From positions 1,178,001 through 1,242,000 of the forward strand of contig NZ_PHHD01000001.1 in assembly GCF_002813445.1 (NCBI RefSeq): 64,000 nt of DNA, given 5' to 3'. Below the pieces are notes generated by a model, which was given only the letters and a program-made list of their open reading frames with translations, was not told the DNA's origin and did not search any database. The number at the start of each line of letters is the position of its first letter. Position 1 is the first letter of the stretch. The stretch comes from Pseudomonas tolaasii NCPPB 2192. Its GTDB lineage: Bacteria; Pseudomonadota; Gammaproteobacteria; Pseudomonadales; Pseudomonadaceae. A program made the translations under genes and the position numbers. Positions 51,215 through 60,508 of this stretch are shown here, one piece after another.

Positions 51215-51469
51215 ATGTCGTATACCCCTGAGTTGGTTGCCGAACTGGAAATCCTTGTACTCTTCCCATTGGACAGCACCAAAGAAGGTCTGAAAGTCCA
51301 CCAGACCGCCGCCCCGACTGCCATCGCCGCCGCCAAACGCCTCCACGCGAAAGGACTTATCGACCAGCCGGACGGAGGCTATCTGACCAGCCTTGGTCGT
51401 GACGCTGCAGAGCAGGCCCAAACCCTGCTGACCATCTTGACCACTGCCACCACCAAAGAAGCTGCGTAA
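51215..51469 (+). CDS. TIGR02647 family small protein
   Basis: An 84-residue protein (MSYTPELVAELEILVLFPLDSTKEGLKVH...). The pattern of helices and the AAKRLHAKGLIDQPDGGYLTSLGRDAAEQA segment looks like a small winged-helix domain, so nucleic-acid binding is possible, but no function is established to my knowledge. The family is conserved in pseudomonads. Monocistronic, with GTCTGGAGTCCTT before the ATG. Confidence 0.86.
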   Translation: MSYTPELVAELEILVLFPLDSTKEGLKVHQTAAPTAIAAAKRLHAKGLIDQPDGGYLTSLGRDAAEQAQTLLTILTTATTKEAA

Positions 51470-51637
51470 CACCTGATACCGCCCATGGAATCCGCTGCCT
51501 GCGGATTCCGAGGGCGTTGCTGTGGCGCACACAAAATTCTGACGTCAAAAACCATTTCCCTCTAAACCTCCTACGCTTCTGTCTGTAAACTCCTACACGG
51601 CCGCCCACGTCGGGCCCTGCGAGCCACCGAGTTCGAC

Positions 51638-54478
51638 ATGACCCGCACCCATGAAATCCGCCCCGACCTGGACGAAGGCATCGACCGCAAGGTGCTCGCC
51701 CAATTGCGCGCGCGATTCATGGCCCTCAATGAGGCCCGCATGGCCCGTGCCGTCGAGGGGCTCACGCCGCGCCAGCAAAGCGTCTTGACGCTGCTGCCGC
51801 TGTTTTTCCACGTTAACCACCCGCTGCTGCCGGGCTACGTGTCGGGCAGCACGCCCGCGGGGCTGTCGAACTTCGAGCCCGATGCCCAGGCCCTGACCGA
51901 AGCCCAGCGCCTAACCCGCTCGTTCTCCTACAAACCGCGCCATGGCAACCCGCCCCGGCCGATTCACGGTTTGTTCCTGATGGGCAGCCTCGGCACGTTG
52001 GCCCAGGCGGACCAAAGCGACATGGACGTGTGGGTGTGTCACGCGTCGGACTTGAACGACACCGAACTGGCCGAACTGCGCAAGAAATGCCAGTCGCTTG
52101 AAGCCTGGGCGCTGACCATGGGCGCCGAAGCGCATTTCTTCCTGATCGAACCCACGCGGTTTGTATTGGGCGAGCGCGACACACAGCTCAGCTCCGACGA
52201 CTGCGGCACCACCCAGCATTACCTGCTGCTGGACGAGTTCTATCGCACGGCCATCTGGCTGGCCGGGCGCACACCGATCTGGTGGCTGGTGCCGGTGTAC
52301 GAAGAATCCCGCTACGCCGAATTCACCCATGCGTTGATTTCCAAGCGTTTCATCCGCGCCGACGAAACCCTCGACCTCGGCCACCTGGCGCATATTCCCC
52401 CAGGCGAATTCATTGGCGCCGGGCTGTGGCAGCTGTTCAAGGGCATCGAATCGCCTTACAAGTCCGTGCTCAAGCTGTTGCTGACCGAGGTCTACGCCAG
52501 CGAACACCCGAACGTGCATTGCCTGAGCCTGCGCTTCAAGCGCGCAGTGTTTGCCAACCAGATGGACCTGGATGAGCTGGACCCGTACATCGTGGTCTAT
52601 CGCCGTATCGAGGAATACCTCAAGGCGCGCAACGAGCCTGAACGCCTGGAACTGGTGCGCCGCAGCCTGTACCTGAAGGTCAACCGCAAGCTCAGCGCCG
52701 GCCAGCGCACCACCAGTTGGCAGCGAATGTTGCTGGAACGCCTGGCCCACGAATGGGGCTGGGACCCGCGCCAACTGGCCTTGCTGGACAGTCGCAGCCA
52801 ATGGAAAGTACGCCAGGTCGCCTCCGAGCGCCGCGCGTTGGTCAATGAGCTGAACTACAGCTACCGGTTCCTGACCCAGTTCGCCCGCACCGAGCAGACC
52901 GCCAGCCTGATCAACAAGCGCGACCTGAATGTGTTGGGCCGCCGCCTGTATGCCGCCTTTGAACGCAAGGCCGGCAAGGTCGAATTCATCAACCCCGGCA
53001 TTGCCCCTGATTTGGCCGAAGACACCCTGACTCTTGTGCAATCACCCAACCGCAAGGAGCCGGGCCAGCACCATTGGGGCTTGTACAACGGCAACCTCAC
53101 GGCGCTGGAATGGGAGCACTTTGCGCCGATCAAACGCAGCCGCGATCTTGTGGAAATGCTCACCTGGTGCCACCGCAACGGCGTGATCGACAGCAGCACG
53201 CGCCTGGCGCTGCACCCCGGTGTCAGCGACATGACCGAATTCGAGCTGTTCAACCTGCTGGGCAGCCTGCAACAGACCATCAGCCTGCCGCTGGCCAGTG
53301 TTGATGAAGACCGCCTGCTGCGCTCGGCGGTACCGGAAGATGTACTGCTGTTGATCAACGTCGGCGTCGACCCGCTCAAGCATCACCGCGACCTGAATAT
53401 CCTGATGACCACCGAGCGCACCGACTCCCTGAGTTACGCCGGGGTGCGCGACAACCTGGTGCTCACTCTGGATCAAGTTACGCTCAACAGCTGGAACGAG
53501 GTGACGGTCAGCCGCTACGACGGCCCCCACGCATTGCTCGACTGCCTGCGCGATTACCTCAACCAGCTGCCACCAGACCATCTGCCGCGCCTGCGGGTGC
53601 GCTGTTTCTGTCACAACCGTGCGCAGTTCATTGCACAGCGCGTGGAGGAGGTTTTCGACACCGCGCAAAACCTGCTGCTCGGCCAGGGTAATCACCGCTA
53701 CTTGCTTCAGGTTCAGCAGCACTACCATGTGATGGAATTGATGCCGGGCCAGGCGCACCACGTGTCGCTGCCGACTCAGGATGCGCTGATCGCCTACCTC
53801 AGCGAAGAACTGGCGGCCTACAGCCCGCTGCACCTGGACGCGATGGCGCTGGAAGACCACGACCTGGCACTCTTGCTGCCCATGGGTTTGGCCGATTGTG
53901 TGCAGGTGTTCTACCGGGTCAACGAAGGCTTTGCCGAGCTGTACGTGCTGGATGAGTTCAACGCGCTCTGGCAGCAACGCCTGCCGTTTCATGACGAGCA
54001 AAGCCTGCTCGCGCCGCTGCAGCGCTTCCTGCAATCAATCCTTTATCGCCGCGAAGCGTTATCGCCGCTGGATTCACAGCAGCCGTTGGGCGAAGTGCAT
54101 ATCTTGTATTACCAACTGTTGCCGTCGGGCAGTTTGCGCGCGCGGGGTATCGAACCACGGCCCGCGCCGCAAAACCCGGCCAACAAGGCGTTTTACGACG
54201 TGCAAGCGATCATCGGCAAAGCCGCGCCGGGTCAGGTGGGCATTACCCTGTACTGCAATCAAAGGGAGTTTTCCGAACTGGAGTTTGGCGACCAACTGTT
54301 TGCCGTGGTCGCCCGGGAGATCGTCGGGCAACGCCGGGAAACCGAACGTTACCGCTGCTACATCACCGACCTGGACCTGTCCGGCCTGCTCGGTGACGTG
54401 CAAAGCCCGAGCAACCTGTACCTGCGCTACAAGGCCGAGCTGGAGCTGTCGCTCAACGAAGCGCTGAGCCAGATTTAA
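51638..54478 (+). CDS. cyaA: Class I adenylate cyclase
   Basis: Makes cAMP from ATP. The 946-residue protein has the class I layout: an N-terminal catalytic domain (about 1-540) with FLMGSLGTLAQADQSDMDVWVCH, which carries the nucleotidyltransferase-type GS...D-x-D residues, and LSSDDCGTTQHYLLLDEFYR, followed by a C-terminal regulatory region. No membrane spans. The ATG at 51638 is preceded by a weak ribosome site (GCGAGCCACCGAGTTCGAC). Its 3' end overlaps the convergent rnk gene by four bases. Confidence 0.95.
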   Translation: MTRTHEIRPDLDEGIDRKVLAQLRARFMALNEARMARAVEGLTPRQQSVLTLLPLFFHVNHPLLPGYVSGSTPAGLSNFEPDAQALTEAQRLTRSFSYKPRHGNPPRPIHGLFLMGSLGTLAQADQSDMDVWVCHASDLNDTELAELRKKCQSLEAWALTMGAEAHFFLIEPTRFVLGERDTQLSSDDCGTTQHYLLLDEFYRTAIWLAGRTPIWWLVPVYEESRYAEFTHALISKRFIRADETLDLGHLAHIPPGEFIGAGLWQLFKGIESPYKSVLKLLLTEVYASEHPNVHCLSLRFKRAVFANQMDLDELDPYIVVYRRIEEYLKARNEPERLELVRRSLYLKVNRKLSAGQRTTSWQRMLLERLAHEWGWDPRQLALLDSRSQWKVRQVASERRALVNELNYSYRFLTQFARTEQTASLINKRDLNVLGRRLYAAFERKAGKVEFINPGIAPDLAEDTLTLVQSPNRKEPGQHHWGLYNGNLTALEWEHFAPIKRSRDLVEMLTWCHRNGVIDSSTRLALHPGVSDMTEFELFNLLGSLQQTISLPLASVDEDRLLRSAVPEDVLLLINVGVDPLKHHRDLNILMTTERTDSLSYAGVRDNLVLTLDQVTLNSWNEVTVSRYDGPHALLDCLRDYLNQLPPDHLPRLRVRCFCHNRAQFIAQRVEEVFDTAQNLLLGQGNHRYLLQVQQHYHVMELMPGQAHHVSLPTQDALIAYLSEELAAYSPLHLDAMALEDHDLALLLPMGLADCVQVFYRVNEGFAELYVLDEFNALWQQRLPFHDEQSLLAPLQRFLQSILYRREALSPLDSQQPLGEVHILYYQLLPSGSLRARGIEPRPAPQNPANKAFYDVQAIIGKAAPGQVGITLYCNQREFSELEFGDQLFAVVAREIVGQRRETERYRCYITDLDLSGLLGDVQSPSNLYLRYKAELELSLNEALSQI

Positions 54479-54888
54479 AGCGGGAAGGCACCGCCGTCTT
54501 TGGGCTGGCCTTCGACATTGAGTAACTCCAGCTTGAGGGTCTTGCCGCCGGGGGCCGGCCAGTCGATGTGCTGGCCCACTTGCAGGCCGAGCAAGGCGCT
54601 GCCCACCGGCGCCAGAATCGAAATCTTGCCTTCGTCGGCATTCGCGTCTTTCGGATAGACCAGGGTCAGGTGGTAGTCCTTGCCGCTGCCTTGTTCACGA
54701 CAATGCACGCTGGAATTCATGGTCACGACACCCGCAGGCACTTCATCGTGGCCGACCACGTCTTCGGCGCGGTCGAGTTCGGCCTGCAATGCTTCGACGC
54801 CTGGCGACTCGTCGCCCAAACGGTCGATCAATTGCTCCAGACGCTGCACGTCAAGCCGGGTGAGGATGATGGAAGGTGCGGTGCTCAT
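54475..54888 (-). CDS. rnk: Nucleoside diphosphate kinase regulator Rnk
   Basis: A 137-residue protein. The N-terminal half is a short coiled coil (ILTRLDVQRLEQLIDRLGDESPGVEALQAELDRAE) and the C-terminal half is a GreA/GreB-like FKBP-fold domain (YHLTLVYPKDANADEGKISILAPVGSALLGLQVGQHIDW). Rnk binds RNA polymerase in E. coli and was found as a regulator of nucleoside diphosphate kinase and of alginate in Pseudomonas. Convergent with cyaA. Confidence 0.93.
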   Translation of the reverse strand: MSTAPSIILTRLDVQRLEQLIDRLGDESPGVEALQAELDRAEDVVGHDEVPAGVVTMNSSVHCREQGSGKDYHLTLVYPKDANADEGKISILAPVGSALLGLQVGQHIDWPAPGGKTLKLELLNVEGQPKDGGAFPL

Positions 54889-54923
54889 GATTCAGGCAGA
54901 CTCCTTTTTTCTGCACAAAAAAG

Positions 54924-54955
54924 CAAAACCCCGCCAGAAAAAGGCGGGGTTCTCA
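54924..54955 (-). terminator. Terminator after the cyaY-DUF1289 operon
   Basis: AACCCCGCC, an AGAAAAA centre and GGCGGGGTT make a 9-base-pair GC-rich stem; on the minus strand it is followed by TTGCTTTTTTG. It is placed about 70 bases after the DUF1289 stop and upstream of rnk, so it separates the two leftward units. Confidence 0.75.
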
Positions 54956-55019
54956 CGGGCCTCGATGCATTGAGGCGTAACCGGACACTACCACAGCGTC
55001 ACAAATAAACAAGACGACC

Positions 55020-55238
55020 TCAGGCGTGCGCCCTGCGCTGCTCGGCCTCGGCGCAGATCACGCGGCGGCGGGCATCGTCGGCGGAGCGCCATTCACGGAT
55101 GTCTTCCACATGGCGGAAGCAACCGAGGCAGACTTTTTGCTCATCGAGGCGACACAAACTGATACAAGGTGACGGCACCGCCGGGCTGACATTGCTGAAC
55201 AGCGGCTTGGGCGGGCGTACGGGCGCAGGCTGGGTCAC
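55020..55238 (-). CDS. DUF1289 family small cysteine-rich protein
   Basis: A 72-residue protein with four conserved cysteines in SPCISLCRLDEQKVCLGCFRHVEDIREW, typical of DUF1289. The arrangement looks suited to a metal or Fe-S ligand set, which fits its place directly after frataxin (two bases between stop and start), but no function is established. Basic C-terminus (RRRVICAEAEQRRAHA). Confidence 0.88.
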   Translation of the reverse strand: MTQPAPVRPPKPLFSNVSPAVPSPCISLCRLDEQKVCLGCFRHVEDIREWRSADDARRRVICAEAEQRRAHA

Positions 55239-55240
55239 GG

Positions 55241-55573
55241 TCAGATCTCGTCGAAGTCCAGCTCGGCGCCGGCCTGTTCCTTGACGAGGCGCGCGAGGAT
55301 TTCACCCAACAGTTCTTCGCTCTTGTCGCATTGCCATTTGCCGCTTTCTTCGTCGAAATCGAAGTGAATGCCACCGGAACGTGCCGCCAGCCACAGCTGA
55401 CGCAACGGTTCCTGACGACTGAAAATCAGTTGGGTGCCATTGTCGAACTTGATGGTCAGCACGCCGGCCGAGTTTTCCAGGTCCACGTCCAGGCCGCTGT
55501 CGTCGAAAATATCTTCCAGCGCCTGCTGGGTCGCATCCACCAGGTCGTGAAAACGGGCTTCGGTCAAACTCAT
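55241..55573 (-). CDS. cyaY: Frataxin homologue CyaY
   Basis: A 110-residue iron-binding regulator of Fe-S cluster assembly. The acidic first helix (MSLTEARFHDLVDATQQALEDIFDD) supplies the iron-binding ridge, followed by the beta sheet with GVLTIKFDNGTQLIFSRQEPLRQLWLAARSGGIHFDFDE. Divergent from lptM-lysA, as in E. coli, where cyaY faces yifL. ATG at 55573. Confidence 0.95.
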   Translation of the reverse strand: MSLTEARFHDLVDATQQALEDIFDDSGLDVDLENSAGVLTIKFDNGTQLIFSRQEPLRQLWLAARSGGIHFDFDEESGKWQCDKSEELLGEILARLVKEQAGAELDFDEI

Positions 55574-55811
55574 TGTGGCAACCTCAAAAGTGTCTGGTTT
55601 TGCTCAAGCGCCGCACGATACGGACGCGCTCCGCCGATTGCAAAGGATACCGATTTCATCCGCGCGAGCTGCATGAAAATTCCACAACCAGCGTAGCCCG
55701 CTTCCCAACTATCTCGGCAAACCCCCGCCGGACGGGTATTCCAGCGCATAGGCAAGCTGGCAGGTGGTCGGTATACTCGGGCGCAATTAATGCATATTCA
55801 AGGATTTCGCC

Positions 55812-55982
55812 ATGAAGCGCCTGATCTCTTCCCTTGCTGCGCTCGTCGCGGTCGCTTGCCTCGTTAGTGCCTGTGGTCAAAAAGGCCCGCTGTACCTGCC
55901 CGATGACAGCAAAGACCCGAATGAACAGGCGCAATCGTCGCAAAAGCCATCCAAAGCGCATAAGCACGATACCTACGAATAA
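55812..55982 (+). CDS. lptM: LptM (YifL/LppL) outer-membrane lipoprotein
   Basis: A 56-codon gene. The signal (MKRLISSLAALVAVACLVSAC) ends in the lipobox LVSAC with the lipidated cysteine at residue 21, directly followed by GQKGPLYLPDD, the hallmark of LptM/YifL, a lipoprotein that assists maturation of the LptD/LptE LPS translocon. The tail is short and polar (QKPSKAHKHDTYE). First gene of the lysA-dapF-DUF484-xerC-yigB operon, 9 bases before lysA; E. coli has the same yifL-dapF-yigA-xerC-yigB order without lysA. Confidence 0.9.
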   Translation: MKRLISSLAALVAVACLVSACGQKGPLYLPDDSKDPNEQAQSSQKPSKAHKHDTYE

Positions 55983-55991
55983 GGGAACTCC

Positions 55992-57239
55992 ATGGACGCT
56001 TTTAACTACCGGGACGGCGAGCTGTTCGCGGAAGGCGTGGCGTTGTCCGCGATTGCCGAGCGCTTTGGCACCCCGACCTATGTGTACTCCCGTGCGCATA
56101 TCGAAGCTCAATACCGTTCGTTCACCGACGCACTCGACGGCGTCCCGCACCTGGTGTGCTACGCGGTCAAGGCCAACTCCAACCTGGGTGTACTGAATGT
56201 CCTGGCGCGTCTGGGCGCCGGTTTTGACATCGTCTCCCGTGGCGAGCTGGAACGTGTACTGGCCGCTGGCGGCAAGGCTGACAAGATCGTGTTCTCCGGC
56301 GTCGGCAAGACCCGCGAAGACATGCGCCGCGCCCTGGAAGTTGGCGTGCATTGCTTCAACATCGAATCCACCGACGAGCTGGAGCGCCTGCAGGTCGTGG
56401 CCGCCGAGATGGGCGTTCGCGCGCCGATCTCCCTGCGCGTCAACCCGGACGTCGACGCCGGTACCCACCCTTACATCTCCACCGGTCTCAAAGAGAACAA
56501 GTTCGGCATCGCCATCGCCGACGCCGAGGACGTGTACATCCGCGCCGCCCAGTTGCCAAACCTGGAAGTGCTGGGTGTGGACTGCCACATCGGCTCGCAA
56601 CTGACGACGCTGCCGCCCTTCCTGGACGCCCTCGACCGCCTGCTGGCGTTGATCGACCGTCTTGGCGAATGCGGCATCTACCTGCACCACATCGACCTCG
56701 GTGGCGGCGTGGGCGTGCGTTATCGCGACGAAGAGCCGCCGCTGATTGCCGACTACATTCATGCGGTGCGCGAGCGCATCGAAGGCCGCGACCTGACCCT
56801 GATGTTCGAGCCGGGCCGTTACATCGTCGCCAACGCCGGCGTGCTGCTGACCCAGGTCGAGTACCTCAAGCACACCGAGCACAAGGATTTCGCCATCGTC
56901 GACGCGGCGATGAACGACCTGATCCGCCCGGCGCTGTACCAGGCCTGGATGAATGTCACCGCCGTGACGCCTCGCGCAAGCGAAGCACGCGCCTATGACA
57001 TCGTCGGCCCGATCTGCGAAACCGGCGACTTCCTGGCCAAGGATCGTCAGCTGGCCCTGGAAGAAGGTGACCTGCTGGCCGTGCATTCGGCCGGTGCCTA
57101 TGGGTTTGTCATGAGTTCCAACTACAACACCCGCGGCCGTACCGCCGAGGTGCTGGTGGACGGTGATCAAGCATTTGAAGTGCGTCGCCGCGAGACGGTA
57201 GCCGAGTTGTATGCTGGCGAAAGCCTGCTGCCGGAGTAA
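55992..57239 (+). CDS. lysA: Diaminopimelate decarboxylase
   Basis: PLP enzyme for the last step of lysine synthesis. The 415-residue product has the PLP-lysine segment CYAVKANSNLGVL near residue 55, the CHIGSQLTTLPPF and LDLGGGVG-type blocks (HHIDLGGGVGVRYRDEEPP), EPGRYIVANAGVLL and the catalytic-cysteine region GPICETGDFLAKDR. AAGGGAACTCC precedes the ATG. It sits with dapF, so two steps handling diaminopimelate are co-expressed. Confidence 0.96.
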   Translation: MDAFNYRDGELFAEGVALSAIAERFGTPTYVYSRAHIEAQYRSFTDALDGVPHLVCYAVKANSNLGVLNVLARLGAGFDIVSRGELERVLAAGGKADKIVFSGVGKTREDMRRALEVGVHCFNIESTDELERLQVVAAEMGVRAPISLRVNPDVDAGTHPYISTGLKENKFGIAIADAEDVYIRAAQLPNLEVLGVDCHIGSQLTTLPPFLDALDRLLALIDRLGECGIYLHHIDLGGGVGVRYRDEEPPLIADYIHAVRERIEGRDLTLMFEPGRYIVANAGVLLTQVEYLKHTEHKDFAIVDAAMNDLIRPALYQAWMNVTAVTPRASEARAYDIVGPICETGDFLAKDRQLALEEGDLLAVHSAGAYGFVMSSNYNTRGRTAEVLVDGDQAFEVRRRETVAELYAGESLLPE

Positions 57240-57242
57240 GCC

Positions 57243-58073
57243 ATGCTGCTGCGTTTTACCAAAATGCACGGGCTGGGGAATGATTTCATGGTCCTGGACC
57301 TGGTCAGTCAGCACGCGCACATTCAGCCCAAACACGCCAAACAGTGGGGCGACCGCCATACCGGCATTGGTTTCGACCAATTGCTGATCGTCGAGGCGCC
57401 GAGCAACCCGGAGGTGGATTTCCGCTACCGGATCTTCAACTCCGACGGCTCCGAAGTGGAGCAGTGCGGCAACGGTGCCCGCTGTTTCGCCCGCTTTGTG
57501 CTGGACAAGCGCCTGACCGCCAAGCGGCAGATCCGCGTCGAGACCAAGAGCGGTGTGATCGAGCTGGATATCCGCAGCGACGGCCAGATCAGCGTCAACA
57601 TGGGCGCGCCACGCCTGGTGCCGGCGGACATCCCGTTCCAGGCCACCGAGCAGGCGTCCAGCTACGCGGTCGACGTCGACGGCCAGATCGTCGACCTGGC
57701 AGCGGTCTCCATGGGCAACCCCCATGCGGTGCTGCGGGTCAATGACATCAACAACGCCCCCGTGCATGAACTGGGGCCGAAGATCGAACACCACCCGCGC
57801 TTTCCGGCACGGGTCAATGTGGGCTTCCTGCAGGTGATCGACCGTTCCCGCGCGCAACTGCGCGTATGGGAACGCGGCGCCGGCGAAACCCAGGCCTGCG
57901 GTACCGGCGCATGCGCCGCTGCCGTGGCCGCGATCAGCCAGGGGTGGATGGATTCGCCCCTGCTGATCGACCTGCCTGGTGGACGCTTGTCCATCGAATG
58001 GGCAGGCCCTGGCCACCCGGTGTTGATGACCGGGCCGGCCTCGCGTGTATACGAAGGACAGGTCCGTCTATGA
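57243..58073 (+). CDS. dapF: Diaminopimelate epimerase
   Basis: Converts LL- to meso-diaminopimelate for lysine and peptidoglycan. The 276-residue cofactor-free epimerase has both active-site cysteine motifs: QCGNGARCFARF near residue 75 and ACGTGACAAAVA near 220, and the start LLRFTKMHGLGNDFMVLDL. Three bases after lysA. Nothing unusual. Confidence 0.96.
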   Translation: MLLRFTKMHGLGNDFMVLDLVSQHAHIQPKHAKQWGDRHTGIGFDQLLIVEAPSNPEVDFRYRIFNSDGSEVEQCGNGARCFARFVLDKRLTAKRQIRVETKSGVIELDIRSDGQISVNMGAPRLVPADIPFQATEQASSYAVDVDGQIVDLAAVSMGNPHAVLRVNDINNAPVHELGPKIEHHPRFPARVNVGFLQVIDRSRAQLRVWERGAGETQACGTGACAAAVAAISQGWMDSPLLIDLPGGRLSIEWAGPGHPVLMTGPASRVYEGQVRL

Positions 58074-58086
58074 GTGAGCCAAGCCA

Positions 58087-58803
58087 ATGACCGATAAGCC
58101 TCAAGTACCCGCACACGCAACCCCGAGCGACAGCCTGGAGGCCGCTGCAGTCGCGGCGTACCTTGAGGCTAATCCGGACTTCTTCGTCGAACACGAAGAA
58201 CTGCTGCCGGCCCTGCGCATTCCTCACCAGCGCGGCGACACCGTGTCGCTGGTGGAGCGGCAGATGAAGATCCTGCGCGAGCGCAATATCGAGATGCGCC
58301 ACAAGCTCTCGCACTTGATGGACGTTGCTCGCGACAACGACCGACTTTTCGACAAGACCCGCCGCCTGATTCTGACACTGATGGACGCCACCAGCCTGGA
58401 AGAAACAGTGATCGCCGTCGAAGACAGCCTGCGCCAGGACTTCCAGGTGCCGTTTGTCAGCCTGATCCTGTTCAGCGACAACCCGATGCCGGTGGGTCGA
58501 TGGGTCAGTGGCGGCGAAGCGCAAACCGCAATTGGCGGGCTGCTGTCTGAAGGCAAGACCATCAGCGGCACCTTGCGCGAGCACGAGCTGGACTTCCTGT
58601 TTGGCGCCGAGCAGCGCAAACAGATCGGCTCCACCGCCGTCGTCGCCCTCAGCCATCAAGGCTTGCACGGCGTGCTGGCCATCGCCAGCCGCGATCCACA
58701 GCACTATAAAAGCTCGGTGGGCACGCTGTTTTTGACCTACATCGCCGAAGTGTTGGGCCGCGTTTTGCCACGTTTCACCACCGCCCTGCGCGCGGTGCGC
58801 TAG
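58087..58803 (+). CDS. DUF484 (YigA) family GAF-like protein
   Basis: A 238-residue cytoplasmic protein of the DUF484 family, always found between dapF and xerC. The N-terminal helices (AAAVAAYLEANPDFFVEHEELLPALRIPHQ, VSLVERQMKILRERNIEMR) lead into a GAF-like domain ending in TYIAEVLGRVLPRF. Ligand and role are unknown; the conserved link to xerC suggests a part in the same process, but this is inference. Ends 2 bases before xerC. Confidence 0.9.
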   Translation: MTDKPQVPAHATPSDSLEAAAVAAYLEANPDFFVEHEELLPALRIPHQRGDTVSLVERQMKILRERNIEMRHKLSHLMDVARDNDRLFDKTRRLILTLMDATSLEETVIAVEDSLRQDFQVPFVSLILFSDNPMPVGRWVSGGEAQTAIGGLLSEGKTISGTLREHELDFLFGAEQRKQIGSTAVVALSHQGLHGVLAIASRDPQHYKSSVGTLFLTYIAEVLGRVLPRFTTALRAVR

Positions 58804-58805
58804 CC

Positions 58806-59705
58806 ATGGAACGGCAACTGGACGCTTATTGCGCTCACCTGCGCAACGAGCGCCAGGTGTCGCCCCATACGCTGGAAGCGTATCGACGGGACCTGAACAA
58901 GGTCCTGGCGTATTGCGAAAAACAGCACATCAGCAGTTGGAAGGCCCTGGATATCCAGAGCCTGCGCAGCCTGATCGCACGCCTGCACCAGGCAGGCCAG
59001 TCGTCGCGCAGCCTGTCGCGCCTGTTGTCGGCAGTCCGCGGGCTGTATCACTACCTCAATCGTGAAGGCCTGTGCGACCACGACCCGGCCAATGGCCTGT
59101 CACCGCCCAAGGGCGAACGGCGCCTGCCCAAGACCCTGGACACCGACCGCGCCCTGCAACTGCTGGACGGTGCGGTCGAAGACGACTTTCTGGCCCACCG
59201 TGACCAGGCCATTCTTGAACTGTTTTATTCCTCGGGCCTGCGCCTGTCGGAACTGACCGGCCTGAACCTCGACCAGCTCGACCTCGCGGACGGCCTGGTG
59301 CAAGTGCTCGGCAAAGGCAGCAAGACGCGTGTGCTGCCGGTGGGCCGCAAGGCGCGAGAAGCCCTGCATCTGTGGCTGCCGTTGCGACAACTGGCCAACC
59401 CGGCAGACGACGCGGTGTTTGTCAGCCAGCAAGGCCGGCGCCTGGGGCCTCGGGCCATTCAACTGCGGGTCAAGGCCGCCGGTGAACGCGAGTTGGGGCA
59501 GAACCTGCACCCGCACATGCTGCGTCACTCGTTTGCCAGCCATATGCTCGAATCTTCCCAGGACCTGCGCGCGGTGCAAGAGCTGCTCGGCCACTCCGAC
59601 ATCAAGACCACGCAGATCTACACCCATCTGGATTTCCAACACCTGGCAACGGTGTACGACAGCGCCCATCCACGGGCCAAACGCATCAAGGGCGGCGACT
59701 CATGA
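58806..59705 (+). CDS. xerC: Tyrosine recombinase XerC
   Basis: With XerD resolves chromosome dimers at dif. The 299-residue protein has an N-terminal SAM-like DNA-binding domain (LDAYCAHLRNERQVSPHTLEAYRRDL) and the C-terminal catalytic domain with the Arg in SSGLRLSELTGLN, HPHMLRHSFASHML, GHSDIKTTQIYTH (catalytic Tyr). The recombinase signature is complete. Overlaps yigB by four bases (ATGA). Confidence 0.96.
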   Translation: MERQLDAYCAHLRNERQVSPHTLEAYRRDLNKVLAYCEKQHISSWKALDIQSLRSLIARLHQAGQSSRSLSRLLSAVRGLYHYLNREGLCDHDPANGLSPPKGERRLPKTLDTDRALQLLDGAVEDDFLAHRDQAILELFYSSGLRLSELTGLNLDQLDLADGLVQVLGKGSKTRVLPVGRKAREALHLWLPLRQLANPADDAVFVSQQGRRLGPRAIQLRVKAAGERELGQNLHPHMLRHSFASHMLESSQDLRAVQELLGHSDIKTTQIYTHLDFQHLATVYDSAHPRAKRIKGGDS

Positions 59706-60403
59706 GTATCAAGCTGATCACCTTCGACCTGGACGACACACTCTGGGACAACGTACCCGTCATCATCAACGCCGAAGCGTCGATGCGTGAATGGCTGGCG
59801 GTGAACGCCGCCAACGTGGGTGACTTGCCACTGGAGCATTTCGCCAAGCTTCGCCAAACCGTGCTGGAGCGCCACCCGGAGCTGAAATACCGCATCAGCA
59901 TTCTGCGCCACCGCGTGCTGATGCACGCTTTCGAAGAGGCCGGTTATCCACAGCCGCAGGCCACGGAAATGGCGGATGTGTGCTACGAGGCGTTCATTCA
60001 CGCGCGCCACCAGCTCACACCGTTTCCGGAGGCCGAGCCCATGCTTCAAGCCTTGCGCCAGCATTTCCTGCTGGGCGTGATCACCAACGGCAACGCTGAC
60101 GTGCAGCGCGTGGGCCTAGCCGACTACTTTCACTTTGCGTTGCGCGCCGAAGATATCGGCATCGCCAAACCGGATGCGCGACTGTTTCAGGAAGCGTTGC
60201 AGCGGGGCGGTGTGGATGCCGGTCAGGCCGTGCATATTGGTGATCATCCGGGTGATGACATTGCCGGCGCTCAGCAGGCGGGGTTGCGGGCGGTGTGGTT
60301 CAACCCGACGGGCAAGGCCTGGGAGGCGGACAAGAAGCCGGATGCGGAGATTCGAAGCCTGGACGAATTGCCGCCGTTGCTGCGCAGCTGGAATCAACAC
60401 TAA
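59702..60403 (+). CDS. yigB: HAD family phosphatase YigB
   Basis: A 233-residue haloacid-dehalogenase hydrolase. Motif I is FDLDDTLWD at the N-terminus, motif II GVITNGNAD, motif III the Lys in IAKPDARLF, and motif IV GDHPGDDIAGAQQAG. E. coli YigB dephosphorylates FMN and other small phosphates. Last gene of the lptM operon; a short REP-derived palindrome and a terminator follow. Confidence 0.92.
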   Translation: MSIKLITFDLDDTLWDNVPVIINAEASMREWLAVNAANVGDLPLEHFAKLRQTVLERHPELKYRISILRHRVLMHAFEEAGYPQPQATEMADVCYEAFIHARHQLTPFPEAEPMLQALRQHFLLGVITNGNADVQRVGLADYFHFALRAEDIGIAKPDARLFQEALQRGGVDAGQAVHIGDHPGDDIAGAQQAGLRAVWFNPTGKAWEADKKPDAEIRSLDELPPLLRSWNQH

Positions 60404-60404
60404 A

Positions 60405-60438
60405 CCCTGTGGGAGCAGGCAAGCCAGCTCCCACAGGG
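60405..60438. repeat. Compact REP-derived palindrome after yigB
   Basis: CCCTGTGGGAGC (60405-60416) and GCTCCCACAGGG (60427-60438) are perfect inverted ends around AGGCAAGCCA. It looks like the two outer ends of a REP pair fused after loss of the middle. Confidence 0.75.
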
Positions 60439-60458
60439 TATTGCTTTCTTCCAGCCAT

Positions 60459-60489
60459 GAAAAAGCCCGCAGCGACGGCGGGCTTTTTC
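60459..60489. terminator. Bidirectional terminator between yigB and sutA
   Basis: AAAAAGCCCGC and GCGGGCTTTTT pair over 11 bases with a 7-base centre, giving T-runs in both directions. It ends the lptM operon and the convergent sutA transcript. Confidence 0.85.
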
Positions 60490-60508
60490 CTGCAAGCGGT
60501 GGCTGACC